NCBI RefSeq assembly: GCF_000330505.1
Contig: NW_004443648.1
Coordinates: forward strand, 292,073 to 356,072
Reading direction: 5' to 3'
Length of the DNA: 64,000 nucleotides
Origin: Entamoeba invadens IP1
Lineage: Eukaryota; Evosea; Mastigamoebida; Endamoebidae
The translations under genes and the position numbers were made by a program. Shown here piece after piece: positions 1 to 10,262 of this stretch. Below the pieces are notes generated by a model. That model was not told the DNA's origin. It did no database searches and saw nothing but the letters and a program-made list of their open reading frames with translations. The stretch's first letter is position 1. The number at the start of each line of letters is the position of its first letter.

Positions 1-76
1 GTGAGTTTTTTACAAAGTTTGGTTATCTCAACTATACACTATCTAAGACATAACAAAAGAGTGTGGAATGATCTAA

Positions 77-538
77 TTATAGACGAAGAGGAAAAGAGTG
101 GAAGTAAGTCGTGTGATGCTCTGTGAGAGGAAGTAATGTGAGTTTAGAAAAGACAAGAGTGTTTGCATCTTCGAAGGATAAAGGAACCGTTGCCATTAAA
201 TAGGAGATGAGAAAGAAGGGTGTTTGGTCTGAAAAGTCTTTTATAATGAGAATGGGGACTGAATTCTTCTTTGCATTTTTAACGTAAGTGATGGAGGTGG
301 TCAACTTCTGCGTTGTCGACTGAGGAGTCTGCTTTGCTAAGGAAATGTGTAAATAATCACAAACACTCGGAAGGTAGTCGATTGGTGTTGGACCAAAAGA
401 TAACACTGCACCTATTTTATACTTTTGTACGATTTCAAGAGTTAAATGGTGTGTTCCCCCAATATAAACTTCGTGGTCGATTTGTATCAAAGGATCATCT
501 GTGGAAAAGTCTTGATATGTTGAGACTTCTTGTCCCAT
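77..538 (-). CDS. Dual-specificity-phosphatase-like protein, predicted catalytically dead
   Basis: A single-exon 153-residue protein with the layout of a small dual-specificity phosphatase (DUSP): an N-terminal strand pair (IDHEVYIGG), a middle region (IGAVLSFGP, then YLHISL), and a C-terminal helix of the DUSP type (LISYLMATVPLSFEDA). In active DUSPs the strand before that helix is followed by the HCxxGxxRS P-loop. Here the matching stretch reads ILIIKDFSDQTPFF, so the nucleophilic cysteine and the phosphate-binding arginine are both absent. The frame is intact, so it is either a STYX-like pseudophosphatase that still binds a phosphoprotein or a decaying gene. The start is an ATG with TTTAAAT just upstream. 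The fold call is a motif reading, not a database match. Confidence 0.6.
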   Translation of the reverse strand: MGQEVSTYQDFSTDDPLIQIDHEVYIGGTHHLTLEIVQKYKIGAVLSFGPTPIDYLPSVCDYLHISLAKQTPQSTTQKLTTSITYVKNAKKNSVPILIIKDFSDQTPFFLISYLMATVPLSFEDANTLVFSKLTLLPLTEHHTTYFHSFPLRL

Positions 539-576
539 CAGATTTAAAGTAAATATAATGAATGTCGATTAAATTA

Positions 577-766
577 GAGTCAGTCCGTAAACGTTGTACA
601 TTTTACGAATATTAGACTTGTTTTCCAAATTTTTTTGGGTATTAGGATAAAAACAAAAATAGCAGCAAAAAATAAAAACGTACTTTTGGGAAAAATCAAA
701 AAAAATCCCGAAAAATAGGATAAAAAATATGGAAAAGTCGGGTGTACAAACTTTAAGGACTGACTC
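577..766. mobile_element. MITE-like element with 24-bp terminal inverted repeats and TA flanks
   Basis: The two ends match over about 24 bp in inverted orientation with 3 mismatches: the left end reads GAGTCAGTCCGTAAACG and the right end, reverse-complemented, GAGTCAGTCCTTAAAGT, both continuing into TTGTACA. TA lies immediately outside both ends (575-576 and 767-768), as expected for a TA target duplication. The 190-bp interior is AT-rich and non-coding. This fits a non-autonomous DNA transposon; the superfamily is not certain. Confidence 0.6.
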
Positions 767-1233
767 TATTAAAATACATCAAAGTTCTTCACTTCTTTTG
801 CTTTGAATTTTGGATTGGAAAAACACCAAATAATATGAAGCATTTGTTTTCACCACAAGATAAGTATGTTTACTATAATATATAATATCTTTATTAGTAA
901 AAAAAACTTAGTGTTTTTTACTTTTAACAATTTCAAGTTCATAATTTGAAGTTATTTTTGGAGATTGTTTTTAATTATTTATTAAATTATTTATTAAATA
1001 AAATTCGTATTCATTATAATAATAACAAATAAATACTAAAACGAAATAATATGTGTTAATATTAATAATTATAATAAAATTTAATTATATCACAATATTA
1101 ATAATAATAGTTATTTATTTAATTAAACATAATACTAATATTATTAATAAAAAATACTATTTGTATTGAGTCATTAAAAGAAGTAACAACAATTATAACA
1201 AAGCTATAAAATAATGTGAGTAAAAAGTGAGAA
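767..1233. other. AT-rich intergenic region between MITE and VPS18 3' end
   Basis: Very AT-rich spacer with short runs of TAAT and ATTATTAAT. I see no open reading frame or RNA gene. It should contain the 3' end signals of the VPS18 transcript, which enters from the right on the minus strand. Confidence 0.5.
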
Positions 1234-4200
1234 TTAGATGTCCCAGTTCTCTGTGTGGTCATCGTCAAGTTCGAACTCTCCGAGTTGAATAACGTGTTTG
1301 CTACAAAGGATGCATTCCTTAGTTAATTGTTCGGATTTTAATTCCTGGCCAGCGGTGTTATAATTCCTCAAAATTTCAAGTGCCCAAGGAGTTTGGTGTT
1401 TTTTGATCTACTAGTTAAACATATCATTCCACATAAATAACAGAATCGATATTCAACAGGGACTCAACCAACATTATACTAATAAACAAACCTCTTTGAG
1501 AATACAACTGGCATGGTAGAAATGGTCACATGTGAACCCAATACACACATCGTTCTTCGCATTTTTGTCAAAGAATTGGAAGCACAACGCACATTGTTTT
1601 GCAACACTGAAATGGATGTATTGTTTCTGACTGTGTTCGATGAAAAGAATGTTACCAGCCTTTCCAAGACTTGCAATCCCCTTTTTCCTCCCCTCAACCA
1701 ATTCATTGATTTTCTTCGAGTTTTCCAGATCTTTACTTTTATACTTTTCAAATGTATTTGAAATGCACGCCTTCAGTTTTTCAAGTTTGGTGTTCGTGTT
1801 GGTCAACAAAGAGAGTGATGCAAGAACACTCTGTACCGGGATTTTATCGTCATCAATCAAATTGCCAACCTCGGACTTTTTGTCGTTCGCCTCGATCTTG
1901 AGTTTGAGCATTTTAACAACAAAAACGTTCTCATCTTCTTCCTCATTCGGCAGTTTATCTTTCTTCTCCACAAGGGTCCGAATGAGATCTCTCACAGCAT
2001 CTCCACTCAAGTGATACATCCTGAATATGTCTCCAATAGTGTCGATTGCGTTGATGTACTGTCTGTTTGTTGTGTAGATATCAAGTAACGAGAAGTAGAA
2101 TTTCCTGTTCTTAAGTTCTCTGAAAAAGTGGACGGACGTGAACTTTGTTGGACTGTCTCGGATGTACGACGCAAAGTATCGATCAACCTCCTCGGTTGGA
2201 TTCTTTTGTTGGTCGATTTTGTATTTGACGAGACGCCAGAAGAAGATCTCAATGAGGTACTCCGACTCATATTTCTTTGCTATTCGATCCTTGAACCAAT
2301 GCACAAAAGTCGATTCGAAATCACTAAATTCCATCATCTCCGCGACTAAGCTCAATGAAATAGCCATATCTGGCCCCGTGAAGATTTGCTTTTGACATGG
2401 AGGATTCAAGAAGAAGGCAAATTCTTGTTCGGCATTTTTAAATAGAACACCAAAATACTTTTTCACAAGCTTCTTGCAATCGAGACGGACATCTTCGTCT
2501 TTAGAAGCATACATATCGTCCAATACACCAACTGCAGCAACGTAGTTCGAGACAAGCAAATAGTATTTGAACAAAAATTTGAGGTTATTAATTTCGTTGC
2601 AAAACCACTTGAACAATTCCTGTTTGTCATCACCCGCATTGATAAAAAGATATGAGACGATTTCTTCGTCAATCACTCGTTTGGCGTATATCTTCTTGTG
2701 CAACACGACCTTCAGCTTTGTTTTCACTTCTTCGACTTTCTCTGCGTCTTCCGTAAAAGCGTTTTTCAGTATAAGGGTGATACTCCACACGTAAAGTAAA
2801 GCAGCCTGAATTCGTTTCACTCGGTCATTTGTCATTGGCAGAATTTCGTCGAGTCGCCTGACAAAGTAAAACAACATTGTCTCCGAGTTTCCGATGTTTT
2901 TGAGTAACTGGACATCAAAGTTCTTTTCGATTTTTGGATGCAATGACCTGATGTTATACAAACAATATTCAGTACACACCACAACATCTTTTGTCGAGTG
3001 GTCGATACTTAAAGAAATCGATTTCCCATCAATTTGCTGTTCACACGAATTTTTAGTGTCGAAGTCATAACACCCAATTTTGTTTTGGAACAACAAAAAG
3101 AGTTCGTCTCCCATATCAATTGCACAGTCCGCGTTGATTTTACTCGACTTCCCATTCCCATAGATATTCAATTTCTTAATTTGATCCACACCAGTGACGG
3201 TGTCGAAGTTCTCAATCTCTTTAACTTCGACTTGTGCAATTAGCCGAGTCATCTTACGGAACACTTTGCCTTGATCGACAAAGGCTGCACTAACAAAACA
3301 GACTTTGTAGAACGACGACTTCTCATCGGCAAGGGGGTCGACGAACAACACCGACTTACTCCCAACCATCACTTCATTTTGGAATCTCTCTGACAAGTCC
3401 TCGACTGTGTATTTGTTTGTTTGCGAATCCGCGTTAATCGACAGCGCAACAACGTAATTGAAATTCGACACGATGAACATCTTGACCTTTTCACTGTCAA
3501 TAAAATACAAATCCTCGACTGGACCAATATCAATGATCGTTGATGTATCTACCATAGTCTGTTGTGCTTTCTCTCGGGGTGTTTTAAGAGCACTTCTCAG
3601 AGTTCCTGTTGTTCCTCGAATATCGACTCTCTTGTTTTCAATGGGATAAATTGATTGGAACGTGAAGTTGATTGGGTTGTTTCGGGTGAACACCAATATC
3701 TTAAATATACATCCCGAGCTTGTTCCTGCAAACACAGTCAATTCAGTGCTCGCAGTTTTTTGGTCAAATTTCAGTGCAGTGACTTCAAGCTTGACTTTTT
3801 CTTTATTTGCAGCAAGTATCTCTTGTGGAAATGAAAAGATCTTTGGGTCCGGCTGGAGTTTGTTTCTGTTGCAATATCCCATTTTGTTCTCGGCGTACAA
3901 CAACACAACGTGCATTCCCGTTGGGTCCAAAGCGGCTTTCAGAATCCGATTTTTGTAATTGTTTTTGATGGGGTGGTATATTCCATCGTAAAGTAAAAAA
4001 CTCGACAACTCGTCTGCACAGACAATCAACACAGTGTTCGCCTCGCAACACACAAATTTGGGTTGGATACTTCGTTCAGACAAATCGATTTGTTCAAGTT
4101 GGATCCAATTCGGTCGAAACAACACATCTTGTTTCGAGACAAATCGAATTTTCTCTTCCGCAACTTTCTTTTCCATAACGTATTGGTCGCTGTCGTACTG

Positions 4201-4701
4201 GTCTTCATAGTCCGCAGAGTCAAATTTTGGTTCTTCAAGTCGCTCATAAACTGTTTCGTCCCTCGCCTTTGTCTTATTCGCCTCTTTCACTTCCATATAT
4301 TCCTTTGAGAAGTCGATGGGTTGCATTCCATATTGCGACTTCCTATTCGCGTTTCGAGACTTCACGTTAATCACCGATTGTCTATGCCCAAAGGCGGTGC
4401 TTTTTGTGTTATTTCTATTGGAGCCTTGCCACACTTTTTTCTGTTCTTGTGATGATGCCCTCGCAACAGCCAAAGCTTCGGCTGACGGCACTGGTTTTGT
4501 AGTTTTGGGCGAGTCTAAAGAAGCGCCTGTTGTTGGCGCTGCTGGTACAATGAGTCCAGATGAAGATTCGACGTAGCCTTGGTTAAGTCTTGATTGCGGA
4601 ATGACTTGCGTCATATGTCCACGCTTCTTGAACTTTTTGATATCCCTTTTGACAGGGCCGGCTTCCTCCCATCCCTTCGAGTTATCTCCAGAAAAAGACA
4701 T
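1234..4701 (-). CDS. VPS18: VPS18, RING-containing subunit of HOPS/CORVET tethering complexes
   Basis: Two-exon model, complement(join(1234..1407,1492..4701)), about 1127 residues. VPS18 (Pep3/Deep orange) is a core subunit of the HOPS and CORVET complexes that tether endosomes and lysosomes before fusion. The protein has a low-complexity N-terminus, a beta-propeller region (about residues 200-600, including the family-like stretch DPTGMHVVLLYAENK), a long helical solenoid and a C-terminal RING-H2. Exon 1 ends inside the RING after the CALCFQFF and CDHFYHASC ligand pairs. An 84-nt intron (GTTTGT at 1491, TAG at 1408-1410) leads to exon 2, which supplies the last pair ECILCSKH. The phase is exact, and without the splice the RING is cut. 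An adjacent TAG at 1411-1413 would create a stop, so the inner one must be used. The ATG at 4699-4701 is the first in frame. Confidence 0.85.
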
Positions 4702-4997
4702 CGTCTAAATCTTTTAAGATTGATAATATGAGTTTTATTGAGTGAAATTATTTTAGGCGTTATACACGTGTAGTCTCGGGATTTCAGAGACATCAATTAC
4801 ACATCCATTGACTTAATTTGGAGATGGTAGCAATCAATTGTGAGTTCTCATATCATTTAACACCAAATCTAATCAATTCAAATATAACTGTATCGTTTTG
4901 TTAATAATAATTTAATCTTATTTTAATCTTATTTTATTATTAATTTGTTAATAATTCAATTATAATTTAATTATAGTAATAGTATTCTAATTAAAAA
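4702..4997. other. Divergent intergenic region between VPS18 and ATG12
   Basis: About 300 bp shared upstream region of two divergent genes. On the VPS18 side the minus strand carries AACTCATATTATC and CTTAAAAGATT close to the ATG. The central part is mostly TAATTTAAT-type sequence. No coding potential seen. Confidence 0.4.
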
Positions 4998-5009
4998 GAA
5001 ACTCAAAAG
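4998..5009 (+). promoter_or_regulatory. Core-promoter-like GAAACTCAAAA motif of ATG12
   Basis: GAAACTCAAAAG ends 5 bases before the ATG12 start codon. The same (G)AACTNNAAAA pattern precedes many other genes in this window at a similar distance, which suggests a combined GAAC/initiator element with a very short 5' UTR. Confidence 0.45.
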
Positions 5010-5013
5010 TCTA

Positions 5014-5541
5014 ATGACTGAAGAAAAAACAACTCAACCCGATGTGAAAGAAGACCTTAAACAAGACGAAACTGCTCAGCAAAAAGTTGAGACGCAACAA
5101 GAAAAAGTCGAGATAAAACTGAGCGACACCCCAATTGAAAAACAAGAAGTCAAAAGTGATGTGAAGTTAGAAGCGTCACCAAAGCCTCAACCGCCTTCTG
5201 ATGGGAAAGTCATTTTAAGGTTTAAAGGAATTAATATTCCTGGTGGAAAAGGTCTTGGGAAAGGTTATAAAATGTCGAAAGACAAAACTGTTGATCATAT
5301 CATAGTATTCATCACCAAACAATTGCGTGACACAACTACAACTTATGTTTGTTCTCTTCATTCTTATATAGTATAATTATAATTACTATTATTCTATAAC
5401 TTTATTCAAAATTAGAGAGTGTATTTCAACAACTGTTTGCTGAGTCCCGACGATTCAATCAGTGATATCTTGCGTGAGTTCCAAATCACAAAGTCTGAGC
5501 TTGAACTCACTTTCTCTCCCATCGACAATGTCTTTGGTTAA
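5014..5541 (+). CDS. ATG12: ATG12, ubiquitin-like autophagy conjugation protein
   Basis: Two exons, join(5014..5346,5416..5541), 152 residues. ATG12 is a ubiquitin-like protein that is joined to ATG5 through its C-terminal glycine and helps lipidate ATG8. The first about 70 residues are a charged, disordered extension rich in K, E and Q. The ubiquitin-like fold then starts with VILRFKGINIPGG, followed by DHIIVFITKQL. A 69-nt intron (GTTTGT ... TAG) separates this from exon 2, which reads VYFNN, SPDDSISDILREF and ends ...DNVFG-stop. This matches the known ATG12 C-terminal half, including the exposed final glycine with no residues to trim. The phase-0 junction restores an unbroken beta-strand. 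A single-exon reading would lose the glycine and the last third of the fold. Confidence 0.85.
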
Positions 5542-5711
5542 TTTACGTATGAATAAAGTATGAATTTCATATATCGACTTTCCTCTTTCTTTTCGGTGTT
5601 TTGGAACTTTTAATATCTATTCTTGTAATACCAGTTACAATGATAACTCTCTGTTGTTTGTAATTAATTAATTAACAACTAGTTTAATATTCACATTTGA
5701 ATCAATGAAGA

Positions 5712-5736
5712 TATAATAATAATAATAATAATAATA
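5712..5736. repeat. ATA trinucleotide microsatellite
   Basis: An uninterrupted run of about eight ATA/TAA units lies in the 220-bp gap between the convergent ATG12 and DENR genes. Length polymorphism between strains is likely. Confidence 0.8.
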
Positions 5737-5761
5737 ACAAGAAAAGTACCAATCAATTAAG

Positions 5762-6319
5762 TCAATACTCAATATTATCCAAGTCAATTTTGAATTGGTC
5801 GTGTAAGATATCTGCAACTTCTCTCACGAAGTCGCCTTGAATGTTAATGCAATCGATGTTCTGTGTTTTATCAATAGCAGCTCCAACGGAGAACTTTTTG
5901 GAGATGAATTTTGAAACGTCTTGTTGTTTTAAGCCAAATGCTTTGACGCCTGAGATCTTCGTGACCGACTGCTTTTTGTTTCGTTTGACGTTAGTGATTT
6001 TAATAGTGTTGTGAGTGGCTTTCTTCTTCGCCTGCTCTTTCTTTACTTCTTTTTGTTCTTCTTTTTCGGGTTCTTTTGCTTCGGTTGGTGTTGTTTCAAC
6101 AGCACCTTCTTGTTTGGGTTCCTCTTCTTTTGGAACTTCTTTTGCTTGTTCCTCTGTCTCTGCTTGTGCCTTCTTACACTTCTTCGCATTTGGCCCAAAC
6201 TCGCAGTACTCTTTTGGAATGTGACAGAACGGACACAATTCAAACACGATTTTTGTGTACGCTTTGTCTTCGACAACTTCGGGTATTTCAGTTGTTGGTG
6301 CTATAGTTTCCGTTGCCAT
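5762..6319 (-). CDS. DENR: DENR, density-regulated protein (non-canonical translation factor)
   Basis: 185 residues, single exon. DENR pairs with MCT-1 and acts on the 40S subunit in re-initiation and recycling. The N-terminus has the DENR zinc-binding pattern CPFC...EYCEFG (Cys29, Cys32, Cys39). The middle (about 45-105) is a K/E/Q-rich low-complexity linker. The C-terminal about 75 residues form a SUI1/eIF1-like domain (IKITNVKRNKKQSVTKISGV, then VSKFISKKFSVGAA and INIQGDFV). The frame stays open for 33 more bases upstream, but only from a TTG. The ATG at 6317-6319 lies directly behind TTAATTCAAAG, which resembles the Entamoeba initiator, so I place the start there. Confidence 0.88.
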   Translation of the reverse strand: MATETIAPTTEIPEVVEDKAYTKIVFELCPFCHIPKEYCEFGPNAKKCKKAQAETEEQAKEVPKEEEPKQEGAVETTPTEAKEPEKEEQKEVKKEQAKKKATHNTIKITNVKRNKKQSVTKISGVKAFGLKQQDVSKFISKKFSVGAAIDKTQNIDCINIQGDFVREVADILHDQFKIDLDNIEY

Positions 6320-6451
6320 CTTTGAATTAAACAGTTGTGCTTGAGAAAACAATTCTTAAAAAAGTGAAGGGTTTTTTAATAACAAAAACTAAAAGTGTTA
6401 TCCACCTTTTTTAACTGCAAACTTACAAACCACTTGTTTTATATAAAGACT

Positions 6452-9400
6452 TCACTTCTTGACTTTCTGTTTCTTCACGCCACCCTTCGATGTGTTGATC
6501 ACATCAAAAATAGAGCCGGTCGGTTTCATACACGGCACAAATGCAAATTTCGCGATGCAACTCCCATGCACGTGTTTCTCGCACTCTATTTGTAAGTCGT
6601 ATGTTATATATATATATATATATTATACTATATATTATATTATACTATAATATATAAATGGAAGAAGAGAAACAAACTCGAACACTTGTAACAATCCAAC
6701 CCATCAACAAAAGACTCACCACATATAGTACATTTGTCTTCTGTTTTTGCTTGCATGAATTGATGACCAACGTCTGCCTTAGCGTAGTATTTATTTGTGA
6801 TGTAATTGTCAAGCCTATCCAGCACAATGTCATTGTTTTGAGAGGACGGGTACGACACATCTAAGATCACAACATCTCCACTGTCATCCTTTTCCATCCA
6901 AATGTTCCAGGACTTCGTTCCATTCAAATTCCGTCTCACAACAATACTCGACTTGCATGACACAAACAAATCGGTGGAAGCAGATGTAATCAAATGTGCT
7001 TTATCTGAACTGAAGACAACAATTTGTGACGAAATGAATGTAGCAATGACATACCCTGGGATACTTTGAAGTGATGTGACATTACCAAATGTGGGTGGAA
7101 ATTGGAATTTGTGTGAGAGCGAATTGTTATCTGCAGAGTACACACAGATCATACCATTATAATCCCCACTCCAAAGCTTCTTGCTTTCCTCTGAAAACCC
7201 TAAACAAGTGATTGTCGAGTTGTGTGGCGTGTATATCACTTGCTTGACCTTTTCAGTGGCTTTATCGATCTTAACTACTTCGCACCGATTGACGCCAACT
7301 GCGTAGATGTAGTCATTAGTAGGTAGAATGAAAGAGATGACTGGATTGATAGTCTTACTGTCTCCTTCATTCAGTTTGACATCAATTACACTTTTAACGG
7401 TAAATGTGTTCACATCTACTATTTCTATTTCACCATTTTGTTCGCCGATATAAAGAACATCTTGACTTGAGGTGAGGAAGCTGCACCGTTTCTTCTCACT
7501 TTTCTGGATCACTGTTTTTGTGAGAACGGATATGGAGTATATCATCGACGTCGTACCAACAACAACGATATCTCCACTCACCGTCATGTGTTTCATGTCT
7601 AAAATGTTTACATCACTGATTTTAGTCAGTTCGGATTTCAACGTATTCACATCAACTGATACAACACCGCCATTCTTGTCGATCACCCACATCACTTCAG
7701 ACTTCTCGATGTATATTAAGGCAATGCCACCATCATTCTTGTTCTGTCGTTTAAACAAGCAAGAGATCGAAGGAAGTGTCTTTGGTGTGTTCTCCTTAAA
7801 CATGTCGAAATTATCAATCAAACACTCGAAACTCTCGTTCTCAACAGACGCACCTTCGACACTGTTTTTCCGAGGAAGAAAACACTGACAAATTGCGGTG
7901 GACAAATTCAAAGAACCCATTCGGTTGATCCGTTGATTCGCAGCGATGAACGTCATCAAGTAAAGGTACTCGCCAAGTATCACTTTTTGTGGCGCGTCGA
8001 GTAACTTAATGAATTGCATGCACATCTCTCGACGCTCTCCATCCTTCTTCTTACTGATCTCAAAAAAGACTTTATGTTGGTCTTCATTCAAAAACCGAGG
8101 GTTCATCTCCATTAAAAAGCTCTTTAACAATCCACATAATGTTGATATGGGGTACTCCCCTTTACTATTAAAAGTCAGTCGGAAGTCTTTGTCGTTCAAT
8201 TTCTTCATGACCTCCTCCAATTGGTTTTGGTCGGGGGGTTTTCTAAAGAGTCCTTCAACCCCCAAACCCTCTCGAATTATTTGATTCACGCACTTTTGAA
8301 TGACCTCGGGAACTAAAGTGCTCCCATTAAGTGACAGTTGGACTTCTACCAAATCTTGCGCCGAACTCCCAACATACTTTTGGACTTTTTGGCCTTTTCT
8401 CTTGTTAAATTGGGTGACTATTGGACTTGTAATTTCAACGTTGGGCTCATAGACTACGTCGAGTTGTCCAGCCCACATCTGAAAGGTCGCGCCCCATTCT
8501 TGTAATTCCTCTTCATGCATAAAGCCGTAGTACACTTCCTTCTTGTAATTCTCATTTTTACATTTGATGTGCAAATCGCCAATAAAAGTCGGGTCTTGTG
8601 AAGGGCACTTTTCGATCTCTGCGTTGACCAAGCTCTTTGCAGTGATGAAGTCGCCAAACAGAGCTTTTCCATTCGAGAACAGAACAACACTGATCAATCC
8701 AAGTTTGGTCAACACCAAAGCAGTTTTGTGGTATCGCACGATCCCGTCTTTAGTCACCAATTTGACATAGGCAAGTGAACAATCGATGATTTTGTCTTCA
8801 TCGAGTGCTTGAAAAACAGAAGACATAATATCAAAAGAGGAGTCGACCCCTAACAAGCATCTTAAAAATAGAATGACATCATGTTGGACTAAAAATGCGC
8901 CGAGTTCAGACGACGACTTTAACATTTGTGTTGTAAAGACTGCAGAGTTCCTGATATTAGACTTTGCCCATAAGAGCCCGGACAATGAAATGGAATCACT
9001 CGACCGCAGTTTGAATGAGGAAGACACTTTGAATTGAACCAACATTTCTTGCGCCTCGATTTTTCGTTGGACGTCGACTCTGTCCGACTCGAAGAGGGGG
9101 ATCAATGCACACAAATATGCTGAAATGTCGGCAAACAGTTCGACTGGGTTTGGTAAGTCTTTGCACTCGTAGACTCTTTTAAAGAATTTTGAAGAAGTGG
9201 CAAAGACCGTAGTCTGCATTGTTTTATATTTCAGATTTGGGATGAAGCTTGTGATTCGATCGACTGCGTCTTGCCGCAGATACATGACTAATGGGCAAAG
9301 ACTGTTCGGTGCGTTTGTCTCGAAGAGTTGAAGTGCATTTGAAAAGATTTCTTCAATGTCTTCGATCTCGACAAAGAGGTCTTCAAACGTCTCTTTATCT

Positions 9401-9834
9401 TTAGCTACTTCTAAAGGCACCAAGTCGGATGTTTCAATTTCAATAATAGGTAATGCCTCAGTGTCGATTGTTTCTATAACACTCTTCTTTGTTTCAGTCT
9501 TGTGCACATGAGAAAATACACCTAGAACTAGCCTCTTGTAGCTCAGTGCTTTTTTGAGTTCTTCAATTAAATTACTTGTCGACGAAAAGATGTGTTTTCG
9601 AACGACAGAAATGGACGTATCCCCATTCACGGTTGTGGGTTGTTCTTCTTGAGAAATGGCAGATAAAGATTGACGCGGTGAATATGAAGAAGTCAGTGAT
9701 TGTGAAGTTGTTTCTATTGTCATTCGACGTGGTGGGAGTGCTGTACCTTTCACGGGTGTAGAGTTTCTGTGGGAGTCTTTAGAGTGGCGGTGGATCGAGA
9801 ATCCTTTTGGGGAGCTTGTCGATTTGTACTCCAT
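6452..9834 (-). CDS. RhoGAP protein with PH-like, beta-propeller and C1 domains
   Basis: Two exons, complement(join(6452..6585,6678..9834)), about 1096 residues. It should switch off a Rho/Rac-family GTPase. Domains in order: disordered Ser/Thr-rich N-terminus; a helical region (about 95-340) that could be a degenerate DH-type bundle; a PH-like segment (about 355-450); a RhoGAP domain (about 490-680) with arginine finger GLFRKPP near residue 530; a beta-propeller-like region (about 700-990); and a C-terminal C1 zinc finger. The C1 domain is split by an intron (GTTTGT at 6677, TAG at 6586-6588). Exon 1 gives H...CTICGES...CYKC and exon 2 continues KCEKHVHGSC and FVPC, completing the H-C2-C2-H-C-C pattern, then a lysine-rich tail. 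The start is an ATG. The next gene, divergently transcribed, is a paralogue lacking the arginine finger. Confidence 0.85.
6605..6623. repeat. TA dinucleotide run inside the RhoGAP intron
   Basis: About nine TA units followed by more TATA-rich sequence, lying within the 91-nt intron that splits the C1 domain. It is AT tract material of the kind common in introns here. Confidence 0.7.
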
Positions 9835-10262
9835 CCTCTCTATTATATAGAGTTATTGCAATGAATAGTATCTATAATATATAAGAACGCAAACTATACA
9901 AATAGGATCAACTTGAATTAAACAAAAGAAAAAAAATACAACAAAGAATTATATCAATAAATAAAAAAACCATTAAAAATGGTTTATACAACTTTTTAGT
10001 TTATTTTATTTTTTAATTAAAATTTACAATTAAAATTCAAGACTTGTAAATTAGACAAAATATTATAATTATAATGGTGTTATAAAAATATTTTTAATTA
10101 TATATTTTAGCTTTTTCAAGTATCATATAATTCAAATAATTACAAGGCGAGCCACTTTTTGCACAAAAATAAATGCCATAATGGTTTGATTTGTTTCTGA
10201 TTTGTTTTCGAATTTTCATTTTTTTTTCATATTTAAATCAAAATAATAAAACCCACTTTGAA
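9835..10262. other. Divergent intergenic region of the RhoGAP paralogue pair
   Basis: About 430 bp shared by the two divergent paralogues. The RhoGAP side has AACTCTATATAATAG on the minus strand within 25 bases of the ATG. The rest is AT-rich with oligo-A and oligo-T runs, and no ORF is seen. A common bidirectional promoter is possible. Confidence 0.4.

Noticed and set aside
5762..6352. Longer DENR beginning at 6352
   Set aside because: That codon is TTG; the ATG at 6317-6319 directly follows an initiator-like sequence.
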